The notes under the pieces were generated by a model. It did no database searches and was not told the origin of the DNA. It worked only from the letters and a program-made list of their open reading frames with translations. This document shows positions 40,461 through 49,094 of a stretch of DNA of 64,000 nucleotides, piece after piece. The position numbers and the translations under genes were made by a program. The stretch is from Micromonospora sp. FIMYZ51 (GTDB lineage: Bacteria > Actinomycetota > Actinomycetes > Mycobacteriales > Micromonosporaceae), in the NCBI RefSeq assembly GCF_038246755.1, contig NZ_CP134706.1:4402001-4466000 (forward strand). Reading direction: 5' to 3'. Each line of letters starts with the position of its first letter. Position 1 is the first letter of the stretch.

Positions 40461-41326
40461 GTGATGTCCTTTTCTCCGGTGCGGAAGCCCTTGCCGTTCT
40501 TGGTGCCGAGCTGACCGGCGGCCACCATCTGCCGCAGCAGCGGCGGCGGGGCGTACCGGTCGTCCGACGTGGCGGCGTACGCGTTCTCGGTGGCGTGCAG
40601 GTGCACGTCGAGGCCGACCATGTCGAGCAGTTCGAGCGGGCCGGACTTGTAACCCAGGCCCAGCTTGAGCGCCAGGTCGATGTCCTCGGCGGTGGCGAGC
40701 CCGTCGTCGTACTCCTGGATGACGTCGTTCAGGTACGGCAGCAGCAGGGCGTTGATCAAGAATCCGGGACGGTCCTTCACCACGACGGGTTGTTTGCCGT
40801 CCAGGTCGTTCACCAGCGCGACCAGCCGGTCGACGAGATCCTGGTCCGTGTGCATGGCGCGGACCACCTCGACGGTACGCATCACCGGTGCGGGATTGAA
40901 GAAGTGCAGCCCGGCGACGCGGCCGGGGTTGGGCACCGCGGCGGCGAGTGCGGTCACCGATAGCGCCGAGGTGTTGGTGACGATCGGGGTGGCCGCGCCG
41001 ACGACGTCGGCGACCACGGCGAGGAGTTCCCGCTTGGCCGCCAGGTTCTCGGTCACCGACTCGACGACGAGGTCGACGTCGGCCAGGTCGCTCAGCGACG
41101 TGCTGGTGGTGATGCGGGCGAGGGTGTCCTGCTGCGCGGCCACGCTCACCTTGCCGCGGGCCACGCCCGCGTCGAGGAAGGCGGCGATGGCGCTGCGGCC
41201 CGCTTCGGCGCGGGACTTGTCGGTCTCCACGGCGACGACGTCGCGACCGGACGCGGCGAACACCTGGGCGATGCCGCTGCCCATGGTGCCCAGACCGAGT
41301 ACGGCGATCCGGCGGAACTGATTCAT
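40457..41326 (-). CDS. 3-hydroxyacyl-CoA dehydrogenase (second paralogue)
   Basis: 289 aa. NAD site VLGLGTMGSGIAQVF, catalytic His in GLHFFNPAPVMRTVEVV, and C-terminal DLALKLGLGYKSGPLELLDMVGLDV. The stop overlaps the ring-cleaving hydrolase start (40457-40460). That suggests it may supply the beta-keto substrate for ring opening, by oxidising a 2-hydroxy-cycloalkane-carboxyl-CoA or an open-chain 3-hydroxyacyl-CoA. Confidence 0.93.
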   Translation of the reverse strand: MNQFRRIAVLGLGTMGSGIAQVFAASGRDVVAVETDKSRAEAGRSAIAAFLDAGVARGKVSVAAQQDTLARITTSTSLSDLADVDLVVESVTENLAAKRELLAVVADVVGAATPIVTNTSALSVTALAAAVPNPGRVAGLHFFNPAPVMRTVEVVRAMHTDQDLVDRLVALVNDLDGKQPVVVKDRPGFLINALLLPYLNDVIQEYDDGLATAEDIDLALKLGLGYKSGPLELLDMVGLDVHLHATENAYAATSDDRYAPPPLLRQMVAAGQLGTKNGKGFRTGEKDIT

Positions 41327-41338
41327 CGTCTGCCTCCC

Positions 41339-42217
41339 TCAGGATCCGAAGAGCCGGGTGTTGTCGTACTCGTAGAAGCCGCGGCCGGTCTTGCGGCCGA
41401 GGTCACCGGCGGCGACCATCCGGTCGACCATCGGCGGCGGGAAGAAGCGCGGATCGCGCAGTTGCTCGTACAGCCGCGTCGCGACCTGCTGGTGGATGTC
41501 GAGGCCGACGATGTCCAGCAGTCGGAAGGGCCCCATCGGGTGACCGAGGGCGCCGCGCACCGCAGCGTCGATGTCCTCCTTGGTGGCCACGCCGGCTTCG
41601 AGCGCCCGGATGCAGGAGTTCTCCCACGGGATCAGGAACCGGTTGACGATGAACCCCGGTCGGTCCTTGGTGACCACCGAGACCTTGCCGAGGGAGCCGA
41701 GGAACTCCTCGGTCGCCTGGTGCGCCCACCCGCCGGTGTGCCGGCCGTCGGCCACCTCGACGAGTTTCATCAGCGGCGCCGGGTTGCAGTAGTGGGTGCC
41801 GACGACCCGCTCCGGACGACGGGAACCGGACGCGATGGCGGTGACCGACAGCGTCGAGGTGTTCGTGTGGAACAGCGTCGTGTCCGACACGATCTCGTCG
41901 AGGCGGCCGAACATGTCCTTCTTCAGTTTGAGGTCCTCGAAGACCGCCTCGACCACCACGTCGCAGGGCGCCAGGTCGACAAGGTCGGTGGTGCCCACGA
42001 GGTTGTCCTTGGCCGCCTGCCCGGCAGCGGCGTCCAGCTTGCCGAGTTGGACGCTCTTGTCGAAGAAGCCGTGCACGGTCTCGATGCCGCGCTTGAGGTT
42101 GTGCTCGTCGATGTCGAACAGGATGGTCCGGTGACCGGCCCGGGCCATGACTGTGGCTATGCCGGAGCCCATCGTGCCGGCGCCGAGCACGGCGACGGTC
42201 TTGTTCTTGTTCTTCAC
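41339..42217 (-). CDS. 3-hydroxyacyl-CoA dehydrogenase (first paralogue)
   Basis: 292 aa from GTG 42217 (AAGGAG upstream), which overlaps the stop of the acyl-CoA dehydrogenase gene (GTGA). NAD site VLGAGTMGSGIATVM; the catalytic His region differs slightly (GTHYCNPAPLMKLVEVADG), and the C-terminus has RGALGHPMGPFRLLDIVGLD. It is sufficiently different from the other two paralogues to expect a distinct substrate. Confidence 0.93.
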   Translation of the reverse strand: MKNKNKTVAVLGAGTMGSGIATVMARAGHRTILFDIDEHNLKRGIETVHGFFDKSVQLGKLDAAAGQAAKDNLVGTTDLVDLAPCDVVVEAVFEDLKLKKDMFGRLDEIVSDTTLFHTNTSTLSVTAIASGSRRPERVVGTHYCNPAPLMKLVEVADGRHTGGWAHQATEEFLGSLGKVSVVTKDRPGFIVNRFLIPWENSCIRALEAGVATKEDIDAAVRGALGHPMGPFRLLDIVGLDIHQQVATRLYEQLRDPRFFPPPMVDRMVAAGDLGRKTGRGFYEYDNTRLFGS

Positions 42218-43455
42218 ACGCTCTCCTTGCGGTCGCTCCAGCACTCCAACGCGCGGGTGATCTCGCGGCCGATCAGGATCCGCTGGATCTCGTTGGTGCC
42301 GTCGTAGATCTGGGTCACCTTGGCGTCACGCAGGCAGCGTTCGACCCCCAGCGCGGCGAGGTCGCCGTACGGGCCGAGGATCCGGGTGGCCTCGACCGCT
42401 GCGGCGAAGCCCAGGTCGGTGCAGGACTGCTTCATCATCCCGATCTGCCCGGTCGAGATGTCATCGGCGTGGTCCGCCTGACGCGCCACCGCGTGCAGGA
42501 GCAGCCGGCCCTGAAGGATCCGGCCACGCAGGTCGGCCAGGGCGCAGAGGTGTTCGTCGGGCAGCCGCGTGCCGTGCATCCGGGTCAGCGTCGCAAGCGT
42601 CCGCGCGTAGGCCGCTCGGGCCAGCCCGACGCCCTGCGCGGCGGCGCTGATCCGGGACTTCACCACCGAACTCATCACCACGCGCCAGCCCTCGCCTTCG
42701 GCACCCAGCCGGTGGCCGGTCGGCACGCGTACGTGGTCGAAGAAGAGTTCGGCGGTGCTGGAGCCGTGCATGCCCAGCTTCTGGAACGGCTGACCCGCTC
42801 GCACGCCGTCCCAGCCGCCCTCGACGACGAAGGCGCTGACGCCGCCGCGGCCACGAGTCCGGTCGGTGGTGGCGAAGCAGACGATGACGCCGGCCCGGTC
42901 CCCGGTGGTGATGAAGGTCTTGGCCCCGTTGAGCAGGTAACCGTCCGGTGTCGGGCGGGCGGTGGTGCTGAGGCTGGACACGTCGCTGCCGGCGTCCGGT
43001 TCGGTGATCGCCAGCGATCCGTACACCGAGCCGTCGAGCAGGCCGGGAATGTACCGCGCGGCCAGGTCGTCGCTGCCGGCGATCATGATGGGGTACGCCG
43101 CGTGCGTCTGCGTCATGAAGATCAGCGAGGTGGCGGCGCAACCGGCGGTGATCTCCTCCATGGCGACGGCGTAGGCGACGTTGCCGTCCCCGCTGCCGCC
43201 CAGGCTCGGCGGGAAGATCAGACCCATCAGGCCCGCCCGGGCGAGCGCCTGGACGCTGTCGTGCGCAAAGGTGTGCGTACGGTCGATGTGGTGCGCCCGT
43301 GGTGCCACCTCGCGGGAGACCACCTCGCGCGTGTGGGCGCGTACCTCGCGTTCCCGGGCGCTGAGCGCGGCGTCGACGACGGGTTCGTCGAGCCGCTCGT
43401 GCAGGGCCAGGTACGCCGCCGGGTCGCTGTCGATGTCGAGTGGCTGCACGCTCAT
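42214..43455 (-). CDS. Acyl-CoA dehydrogenase
   Basis: 413 aa. ATG 43455 overlaps the crotonase stop (ATGA); the frame is open far upstream but that part is antisense-like. Three-domain fold: SLAITEPDAGSDVSSLSTT, FQKLGMHGSSTAELFFDHVRVP and the catalytic Glu near the C-terminus in QIYDGTNEIQRILIGREI. Introduces the alpha,beta double bond using FAD and ETF. A good candidate for the ring- or chain-desaturating enzyme of the pathway, especially with the second copy frameshifted. Confidence 0.94.
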   Translation of the reverse strand: MSVQPLDIDSDPAAYLALHERLDEPVVDAALSAREREVRAHTREVVSREVAPRAHHIDRTHTFAHDSVQALARAGLMGLIFPPSLGGSGDGNVAYAVAMEEITAGCAATSLIFMTQTHAAYPIMIAGSDDLAARYIPGLLDGSVYGSLAITEPDAGSDVSSLSTTARPTPDGYLLNGAKTFITTGDRAGVIVCFATTDRTRGRGGVSAFVVEGGWDGVRAGQPFQKLGMHGSSTAELFFDHVRVPTGHRLGAEGEGWRVVMSSVVKSRISAAAQGVGLARAAYARTLATLTRMHGTRLPDEHLCALADLRGRILQGRLLLHAVARQADHADDISTGQIGMMKQSCTDLGFAAAVEATRILGPYGDLAALGVERCLRDAKVTQIYDGTNEIQRILIGREITRALECWSDRKESV

Positions 43456-44264
43456 TCGGCCTTCTCGGACGCGGGTGCCGGGTCGGTGAACCGGGGTGGT
43501 CGCCGTTCGAGGAACGCGGCGATCCCCTCGGCGGACTCGACCCCGGCGACGGCGAGGGCCGCCAGGCCGGTTTCCAGTTCGAGGCCGGCGTCGAGCGGGG
43601 CGTCCCGGCCGGTGTCCAGGGCGGTGAGGATCGCGCGTACGGCGGCCGGTCCCTGGGCGGCGATCTTCTCCGCAAGGGCCGACACGGTGGCCATGAGGTC
43701 GGCGGGGTCGACCGGGGGCACCGGGCTGAGCCCCAACTGGTAGGCGCGCTGGGCGTCCAGTCGCGCGCCGGTGAGCATGAGGTGCGCGGCGGCGGGGGCA
43801 CCGATCACGCGGGGCAGGCGCTGGGTGCCGCCGTAACCGGGCATCAGGCCGAGACCGGACTCGGGCAGGCCGAGCGACGCCCGGGTCGACATCACGGCGA
43901 AGGTCGAGGCGAGGACGAGTTCGAAGCCGCCGCCGAGCGCGACGCCGTTGACCGCGGCGATGACCGGGATCTTCGCCCGCTCGACGTCCCGCAGCACCCG
44001 CTGTCCGGCGTGGAGCGTGCGGTGCGCGCGGTCCGCGCCCATGCCGGCCAGTTCCTTGAGGTCGGCGCCGGCACAGAACGCCTTCTCGCCGCTGCCGGTG
44101 ATGACGACGGCGCGGATCGCGGGGTCGCCGTCGGCGTCGCGGACCGCGGCGTGCAGCCGGCGCAGCACCTCGGCGTTCAGCGCGTTGTACGCCTCGGGCC
44201 GATTGATGGTCACGGTCATGATCGAGCCGGCCCGCTCGACGACGACGGACTCGGTTGCGCTCAT
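43452..44264 (-). CDS. Enoyl-CoA hydratase/isomerase
   Basis: 270 aa crotonase. Oxyanion-hole segments SGEKAFCAGADLKELAGMG and VNGVALGGGFELVLAST, then LPESGLGLMPGYGGTQRLPRVIG, where the hydratase Glu positions fall (PESGLG and its upstream partner). Likely hydrates the 2-enoyl-CoA made by the neighbouring dehydrogenase. Start and stop both overlap neighbours by four bases. Confidence 0.92.
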   Translation of the reverse strand: MSATESVVVERAGSIMTVTINRPEAYNALNAEVLRRLHAAVRDADGDPAIRAVVITGSGEKAFCAGADLKELAGMGADRAHRTLHAGQRVLRDVERAKIPVIAAVNGVALGGGFELVLASTFAVMSTRASLGLPESGLGLMPGYGGTQRLPRVIGAPAAAHLMLTGARLDAQRAYQLGLSPVPPVDPADLMATVSALAEKIAAQGPAAVRAILTALDTGRDAPLDAGLELETGLAALAVAGVESAEGIAAFLERRPPRFTDPAPASEKAE

Positions 44265-45511
44265 ACGGCGACCTCCGATGCGGCCAGGCCCACGGCACCC
44301 GCTGCCGCCAGCTCGCCGATCTGCTCCTCGGTGTATCCCAGGTCCAGCAGGGTCGTACGGGTGTCCGCCCCCAGGACGGGGAAGCGTTCGTTGCGGGGTG
44401 TCTGCTGCGAGGCCAGGCGGAAGGGGCTACGGATGCTGACCAGGCTGTCCGGGAAGCCCTGAACCGGAAGGATCGCCCCGCGCGCCACGACCTGGGGATC
44501 CTTGACGACCTCGGCGAGGGTCTGCACCAGCGCAGCGGGCACGTCGACCTCGGCGAACAGCCGCAGCCACTCGGCCGCGGGTCGGGTGGCGATGCGTGCT
44601 GCCACCAGTTCGGTGATCCGGGCGCGGTCGGCCCGGCGGCCGGCGTTGTCCGCAAGCGCCGGGTCCGCGCTCAACTCGGGCAGCTGAACGACGGCGCAGA
44701 ACCGCTGCCACATGGCGTCGTTGCCGATCGCGATCACGATGGTCCGGTCCTCGGCCTCGAACGGCTGGTACACGGCCAGCACCGAGTCGGTGCCGCCGCT
44801 TGGCGCCGGCTCCGGCTCGCCGGCGCAGTAGGCGGCGACCCGGGGTGCCATCAGGGCGAGGTCGGTGTCCAGCAGGGACACGTCGATGAGTTCACCCTGC
44901 CCGGTGCGGCACTGCCGGACCAGCGCGGCGTTGACGGCGATCGCCGCGGCCATGCCGGACGCCACGTCGGAGAGCGCGGTGGAGACCCGCTGCGGCGCTC
45001 CGCCGCGCTCGCCGGTGACGGACATCAGCCCGGAGCGCGCCTGGGCCACCAGGTCGTATCCGGGTAGTTCCCGATCGGGACCGGTGAGGCCGAACCCGGA
45101 CATGGCGCAGTAGACAAGTCGCGGGTTGCGGCGGCGCAGGGTCTCGCCGTCGATGCCGATGCGGCTGAGCTTCGCGGGGTTCATGTTCTGGAGGAAGACG
45201 TCCGCGGTGTCGAGCAGCCGCAGCAGCGCCTCGCGACCCGCGGCGGCCCCGAGGTTGAGCACGATCGACTGCTTGTTGCGGTTGGCGGAGGCGAACCAGG
45301 CCGAGGCGCCCTCCACGAACGGCGGGCCCCAGGACCGAGCGTCGTCACCTCCACCGGGACGCTCCACCTTGATCACTGTGGCTCCCAGGTCGGCCAGGTA
45401 CATCGCGGCGGTCGGACCGGCGTAGGAGGTGGTCATGTCGACCACACGTACGCCCGCGAGGGGTCCCGCCGACCCGGCCGCAGATCCATTGCCAGTGTCC
45501 AAGAGAGTCAC
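44261..45511 (-). CDS. Family III (CaiB/BaiF) CoA-transferase
   Basis: 416 aa. GTG 45511 is favoured because it coincides with the expected transcript start of the promoter at 45518-45546; an ATG at 45553 would lie upstream of that promoter's start site. VRVVDMTTSYAGPTAAMYLADLGATVIKVE opens the fold (partly cited); the catalytic Asp is in PGYDLVAQARSGL. It moves CoA between a donor acyl-CoA and a carboxylic acid. First gene of an eight-gene overlapping block extending to 37530, with two more genes after it. Confidence 0.92.
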   Translation of the reverse strand: MTLLDTGNGSAAGSAGPLAGVRVVDMTTSYAGPTAAMYLADLGATVIKVERPGGGDDARSWGPPFVEGASAWFASANRNKQSIVLNLGAAAGREALLRLLDTADVFLQNMNPAKLSRIGIDGETLRRRNPRLVYCAMSGFGLTGPDRELPGYDLVAQARSGLMSVTGERGGAPQRVSTALSDVASGMAAAIAVNAALVRQCRTGQGELIDVSLLDTDLALMAPRVAAYCAGEPEPAPSGGTDSVLAVYQPFEAEDRTIVIAIGNDAMWQRFCAVVQLPELSADPALADNAGRRADRARITELVAARIATRPAAEWLRLFAEVDVPAALVQTLAEVVKDPQVVARGAILPVQGFPDSLVSIRSPFRLASQQTPRNERFPVLGADTRTTLLDLGYTEEQIGELAAAGAVGLAASEVAV

Positions 45512-45517
45512 CCCATA

Positions 45518-45546
45518 ATAATGTTGGACATTTGTAGATTGGTCAA
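45518..45546 (-). promoter_or_regulatory. Leaderless promoter with GntR operator
   Basis: Minus-strand TTGACC (45546-45541), 17 bases and CATTAT (45523-45518), then seven bases to GTG 45511. AATGTTGGACATT (45520-45532), a near-perfect palindrome, covers the -10. The same site recurs at 48959 and 52531. Confidence 0.72.
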
Positions 45547-45577
45547 CACTCACCGGCTTTCGTTCGGCTTTCCGCTG

Positions 45578-45958
45578 CTACGACCGCTCGGGCGTCAGCA
45601 CGGCCACCCCGGACAGCACCAGGCGATCCGCCTGGTGGGCGTCGACCCGTACGGACCCCCGAGTGTCGCCCCGGGCGAACCGTACGCTGATCGGCACCGC
45701 CGGCAGCATCGGCGCCTGGAACCGGCATTCGAACGAGCTGAGGCGTCCGCCGTGCGCAACCGCGTGACGTCCGAGACAGCTGGCCACGTATCCGTAGACG
45801 TACATGCCGTGCAGGATCACGCCGGGCAGGCCGACCCGCCGGGCCACTGCCGGGTCGAGGTGCACCGCGCTGTGGTCCCCGGAAACCTGTGCGTAGTCCT
45901 GCGGCACGTTGGTCGAGGGTGCCCAGACCACCGGCGCGGGCACCGGGATCTCACTCAT
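45578..45958 (-). CDS. MaoC-like hydratase, hot-dog fold (subunit 2)
   Basis: 126 aa; ATG 45958 overlaps the preceding gene by eight bases. Hydratase 2 motif: Asp and His in YAQVSGDHSAVHLDPAVARRVGLPG (cited in part: SGDHSAVHLD). With the 45951-46394 product it forms the split two-subunit type of MaoC enzyme, as in the ChsH1-ChsH2 steroid hydratase, which handles bulky enoyl-CoAs. Confidence 0.9.
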   Translation of the reverse strand: MSEIPVPAPVVWAPSTNVPQDYAQVSGDHSAVHLDPAVARRVGLPGVILHGMYVYGYVASCLGRHAVAHGGRLSSFECRFQAPMLPAVPISVRFARGDTRGSVRVDAHQADRLVLSGVAVLTPERS

Positions 45959-46394
45959 GACGCAGCGCATGCGTGCTGGTGCCGCTCAACCACAGCTGAC
46001 CGTCCCGGGTGCGGGACTCGGTCTCCACGTCGAAGAAGACCGCGCGGGTGGTCGACTTGACCCGGCCGATCCAGGCCCGGGTCTCGATCGAGGCACCGAG
46101 GGTGACGGGCGCGTGCCACGCCAGGGCTTGCGATGCGTGCACGTTGTGGTCGAAGGGCAGGTCGAGTCGGCGGTCGTGCAGGACCGTCAGGACGGCGCGC
46201 ATGGTGAGGGCGGCGGCCAGCGCGGGTGACACGTCCCCGCTCCCCTCTAGCCGGTCGACCGGGGTGCCGTCGAGATCGGCGTGGCCGAGCACGCCGGCCG
46301 GATCGATCGTCTCGTAGGTCCGCCACAGCCCCCGCCGTCCCCGCAGTCGCACGAGTCGGTCGAGCACCGGGGCGGGATCCCAGGTCCCGGTCAC
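45951..46394 (-). CDS. FAS1-type dehydratase domain/MaoC partner (subunit 1)
   Basis: 147 aa with GTG start overlapping the ligase stop (GTGA). N-terminal-type MaoC half: TMRAVLTVLHDRRLDLPFDHNVHAS and VTLGASIETRAWIGRVKSTTRAVFFDVETE (each cited in part by its family-typical pattern). It lacks the catalytic Asp-His motif seen in its partner, as expected for the binding half of a heteromeric hydratase. Confidence 0.85.
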   Translation of the reverse strand: MTGTWDPAPVLDRLVRLRGRRGLWRTYETIDPAGVLGHADLDGTPVDRLEGSGDVSPALAAALTMRAVLTVLHDRRLDLPFDHNVHASQALAWHAPVTLGASIETRAWIGRVKSTTRAVFFDVETESRTRDGQLWLSGTSTHALRHE

Positions 46395-48070
46395 GACGCT
46401 GCCGTCTGCACCGACGCCAACTGCTCGCGGAGTTCCACCTTGCGGATCTTCCCGCTGGGCGTCTTGGGCAGGCTCGGCACCAGCACCAGGCGCTCCGGCA
46501 GGAAGTGCTTGGAGACGCCGTTGTCGAGAAGATGCCGGACGAGGTCGGCGAGGACCAGCTCGTCGGTGCGAGCATGCACCACCGCGCAGGCCCGCTCCCC
46601 GAGCCGCTCGTCGGGCACACCGACGACGGCCACGTCGATCACGTCAGGATGGGTGTAGAGGACGCTCTCCACCGCGACCACGGGGATGTTCTCCCCGCCC
46701 CGGATGATGATGTCCTTGCTGCGCCCCTCGAGGTAGACCAACTGGTTCTCGTCGATGCGGGCGGTGTCGCCGGTGTCGAACCAGCTCTGCGCGTCGATCT
46801 CCGCACGGGTCCGCTCGGTCAGGCTCTCGTACCCGAGGAAGAGTCCCGCGCTGCGGACCTGCATCCGACCCGGCGTGTTGGTGGCCAGCGGCTCGCCGTC
46901 GGAGCCGACGACCCGGACCTCGACGCCGGGCACCGCCCGGCCGTCGCTGGCGAGTTCGGACTCGGACATGCCGGGTCGGCAGGAGACCCCGATGCCGATC
47001 TCGGTCATCCCCCAGGCAGAGCCCACCCAGCAGTTGAAGGCTTCGCGACCGGCAGCCGGCAGCGACCGCGGGACCGGCGAACCCGTGGTGATGACGGCCC
47101 GCAGCGCGCCGCGCGGGTCACCGACGAGGTCGGTGGTGAGCAGGTCCTGGAGGAATGTCGGGGCACCGAAGAACACCGTGGCCCGCTCCGCGCGCAGGAA
47201 GGCCGCCGCCGCCGGTGGGTGCCACTTCTCCAGGTAGGCGGCCGTGCCCTGGAGGTACGTGGTCAGCAGCACCCCCCACAGGAAGCCGCTGTGGTGACCG
47301 ACCGGTGAGACCACCGCGTTCACCAGCGGGGCACCGAGGTTGTCCGCCCCGAAGTAGGCCACCCAGTTCCGCAGCACCGCGATCAGGGTCTGGTTGGTGT
47401 TCATGACACCCTTGGGTGCGCCCGTGGTGCCGGAGGTGAAGCCGATGTGGCAGAGCCCGCGCGGGTCGACGGTGGGCAGGTCGGCGTCGGCGGTCGGGAC
47501 CGCCAGGTCGGCGAAGGCGAACTCGCCCTCGGCCAGGTCCGCCGCGCCACGCACCGCGATCAGCGGCTTCGCCGCCGGGCACGAGGCCCGTACCACCGCC
47601 AGCGGGGTGGCGCTGGCGACCTGCTCCTGCGTCACGACCACCTTCGCCCCGGTCGAAGCCAGGATGTGCCCGACCTCCTTGGTGCCGTAGGCGACCGGGA
47701 TGCCGGTGTAGACGGCGCCGGCTCGGTTGATGGCGAAGATGAGCGCGGCGAACTCGATGCAGTTCGGCAGCATCACCACTACCGAGTCACCTGCGGCGAC
47801 TCCCCGCGCCCGCAGGCCCACGGCCAGGTCGGTGACGTAGGCGTCGAACTGCGCGTAGGTCAGGGCGCGACGGCTGCCATCCGGCCCAGCGGAGTCCACC
47901 ACCGCGAGCACGTCGGGCCGGGCGGCAGCCGCATCGGTGAGCAGGGAGGCCAGGGTCTGAGCGGTCCACTGGCCACTGGTCTCGTAGGCTTGCGCCAGTT
48001 CGGGCGTCAACCTGCTGTCGGGGCGGATGCCCGGGTGCCCGCTCACCGCGGCTGTTTCCGGCAACGTCAC
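46391..48070 (-). CDS. Acyl-CoA ligase (ANL superfamily), cyclohexanecarboxylate-CoA ligase-like
   Basis: 559 aa from GTG 48070 with GAGGAGGG upstream. P-loop FTSGTTGAPKGVMNT, SPVGHHSGFLWGVLL, WGMTEIGIGVS, adenylate contact YLEGRSKDIIIRGGENI and the catalytic Lys in PSGKIRKVELR. The GHHSGFLWG segment recalls AliA-type alicyclic acid ligases, but specificity cannot be read with certainty. It activates the imported acid to its CoA thioester, the entry step of the pathway. Confidence 0.92.
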   Translation of the reverse strand: MTLPETAAVSGHPGIRPDSRLTPELAQAYETSGQWTAQTLASLLTDAAAARPDVLAVVDSAGPDGSRRALTYAQFDAYVTDLAVGLRARGVAAGDSVVVMLPNCIEFAALIFAINRAGAVYTGIPVAYGTKEVGHILASTGAKVVVTQEQVASATPLAVVRASCPAAKPLIAVRGAADLAEGEFAFADLAVPTADADLPTVDPRGLCHIGFTSGTTGAPKGVMNTNQTLIAVLRNWVAYFGADNLGAPLVNAVVSPVGHHSGFLWGVLLTTYLQGTAAYLEKWHPPAAAAFLRAERATVFFGAPTFLQDLLTTDLVGDPRGALRAVITTGSPVPRSLPAAGREAFNCWVGSAWGMTEIGIGVSCRPGMSESELASDGRAVPGVEVRVVGSDGEPLATNTPGRMQVRSAGLFLGYESLTERTRAEIDAQSWFDTGDTARIDENQLVYLEGRSKDIIIRGGENIPVVAVESVLYTHPDVIDVAVVGVPDERLGERACAVVHARTDELVLADLVRHLLDNGVSKHFLPERLVLVPSLPKTPSGKIRKVELREQLASVQTAAS

Positions 48071-48105
48071 GATGCCCTCCTCGTTGGTTTGTGTTGCTCG
48101 GCCGC

Positions 48106-48867
48106 TCAACGCGCGGTCTCTCCCCCGTCGACGGTCAGCACCGCTCCGGTCAGAAACGTGCTGCTGGGGTCACAGAGGGGTCCCATCGCCGCCACGACGT
48201 CATCGACCGCTCCGAACCGCCGCGCGGGCACCGCCTTGACCACCCGGGCGCTGCGGTCCGGGTCCGCGCGGATGGCCGCGTTCAGATCGGTCGCGATGAA
48301 CCCGGGGGCGATGGCGTTGACCTGGACGCCGTAGCGCGCCCACTCGACCGCCATGCTGCGGGTGAACGAGACGACGGCCGCCTTCGACGCGCAGTAGGCG
48401 GCGTGCTCGCTGACGCCCTTGAACGCGTAGTTCGAGGCGACGTTCACGACCCGGCCGTGGCCCTGGGCGGTCAGGATGGCACCCGCCGCGCGGGTGACCC
48501 GTACCGTGCCGAGGACGTTTGTCTGCCATGCCAGATTCCACGGATCGTCACCGGCGGCGAGCAGCGCGCCCGGAGTCAGCACACCCGCGCAATTGACAAG
48601 CAGGTCCAGCCCGCCGAGGTCCGCCACCGCCGCAGCGACGAAGCGCTGGATGGAGGCGTGCTCCGTAACGTCCACGACGTGGGGGTAGGCATCGCCGCCA
48701 CCAGCGGCGATGCCGTCAGCCACCGCGCTGAGCGCGGTGGCGTCCCGACCGCCGACCGCGACCCTCGCTCCGGCTGCCGCCAACGTCTGGGCGATCGCTG
48801 CGCCGATCCCCCTGCTGGCACCGGTGACGATGGCCCTGCGGCCGGCCAGATCCGGGAAACCTGACAT
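48106..48867 (-). CDS. Short-chain dehydrogenase/reductase
   Basis: 253 aa classical SDR with ATG after GAGGAGGAG. Cofactor site TGASRGIGAAIAQTL, NCAGVL, catalytic Ser in VNVASNYAFKG and YCASKAAVV. C-terminal ATDLNAAIRAD. It could oxidise a ring or chain hydroxyl (a BadH-like or 3-hydroxyacyl-CoA role). First gene of the ligase/MaoC transcription unit, under the operator at 48959. Confidence 0.92.
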   Translation of the reverse strand: MSGFPDLAGRRAIVTGASRGIGAAIAQTLAAAGARVAVGGRDATALSAVADGIAAGGGDAYPHVVDVTEHASIQRFVAAAVADLGGLDLLVNCAGVLTPGALLAAGDDPWNLAWQTNVLGTVRVTRAAGAILTAQGHGRVVNVASNYAFKGVSEHAAYCASKAAVVSFTRSMAVEWARYGVQVNAIAPGFIATDLNAAIRADPDRSARVVKAVPARRFGAVDDVVAAMGPLCDPSSTFLTGAVLTVDGGETAR

Positions 48868-48956
48868 CTGCTCCTCCTCGCGCAGGGCCGCGCCCGGGGC
48901 CCTGCCTTCGAACGGGTCGACCGCGCCCGCGAGACGCGGAGACCAGTACGCACGCC

Positions 48957-48985
48957 ATAATGTCGAACATTCGCCGACTGGGCAA
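48957..48985 (-). promoter_or_regulatory. Promoter with GntR operator for the SDR-ligase-MaoC unit
   Basis: Minus-strand TTGCCC (48985-48980), 17 bases and CATTAT (48962-48957). AATGTCGAACATT (48959-48971) overlaps the -10 exactly as at 45520. Confidence 0.72.
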
Positions 48986-49056
48986 GTAGTGACGACACGG
49001 CTTGCCGCCCCGCATGCAGCACGCGGGAACCGGTAGACTTCCGGACCGATGGCTGA

Positions 49057-49067
49057 CTGTCGGACAG
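49057..49067 (+). promoter_or_regulatory. Probable GntR autoregulatory site
   Basis: CTGTCGGACAG (5-bp arms, one-base centre) lies 28 bases before the GntR start and downstream of a -10-like TAGACT (49034-49039). A looser version of the operator at 45520, 48959 and 52531. Confidence 0.5.
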
Positions 49068-49094
49068 CCTGGCGCTGCCTTCTTCGACAAGGAC

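Noticed and set aside
43456..44655. N-terminal extension of the 42214 acyl-CoA dehydrogenase frame
   Set aside because: The upstream part overlaps the crotonase and CoA-transferase genes on the same strand and is Arg/Pro-rich; the family start matches ATG 43455 with its ATGA overlap.
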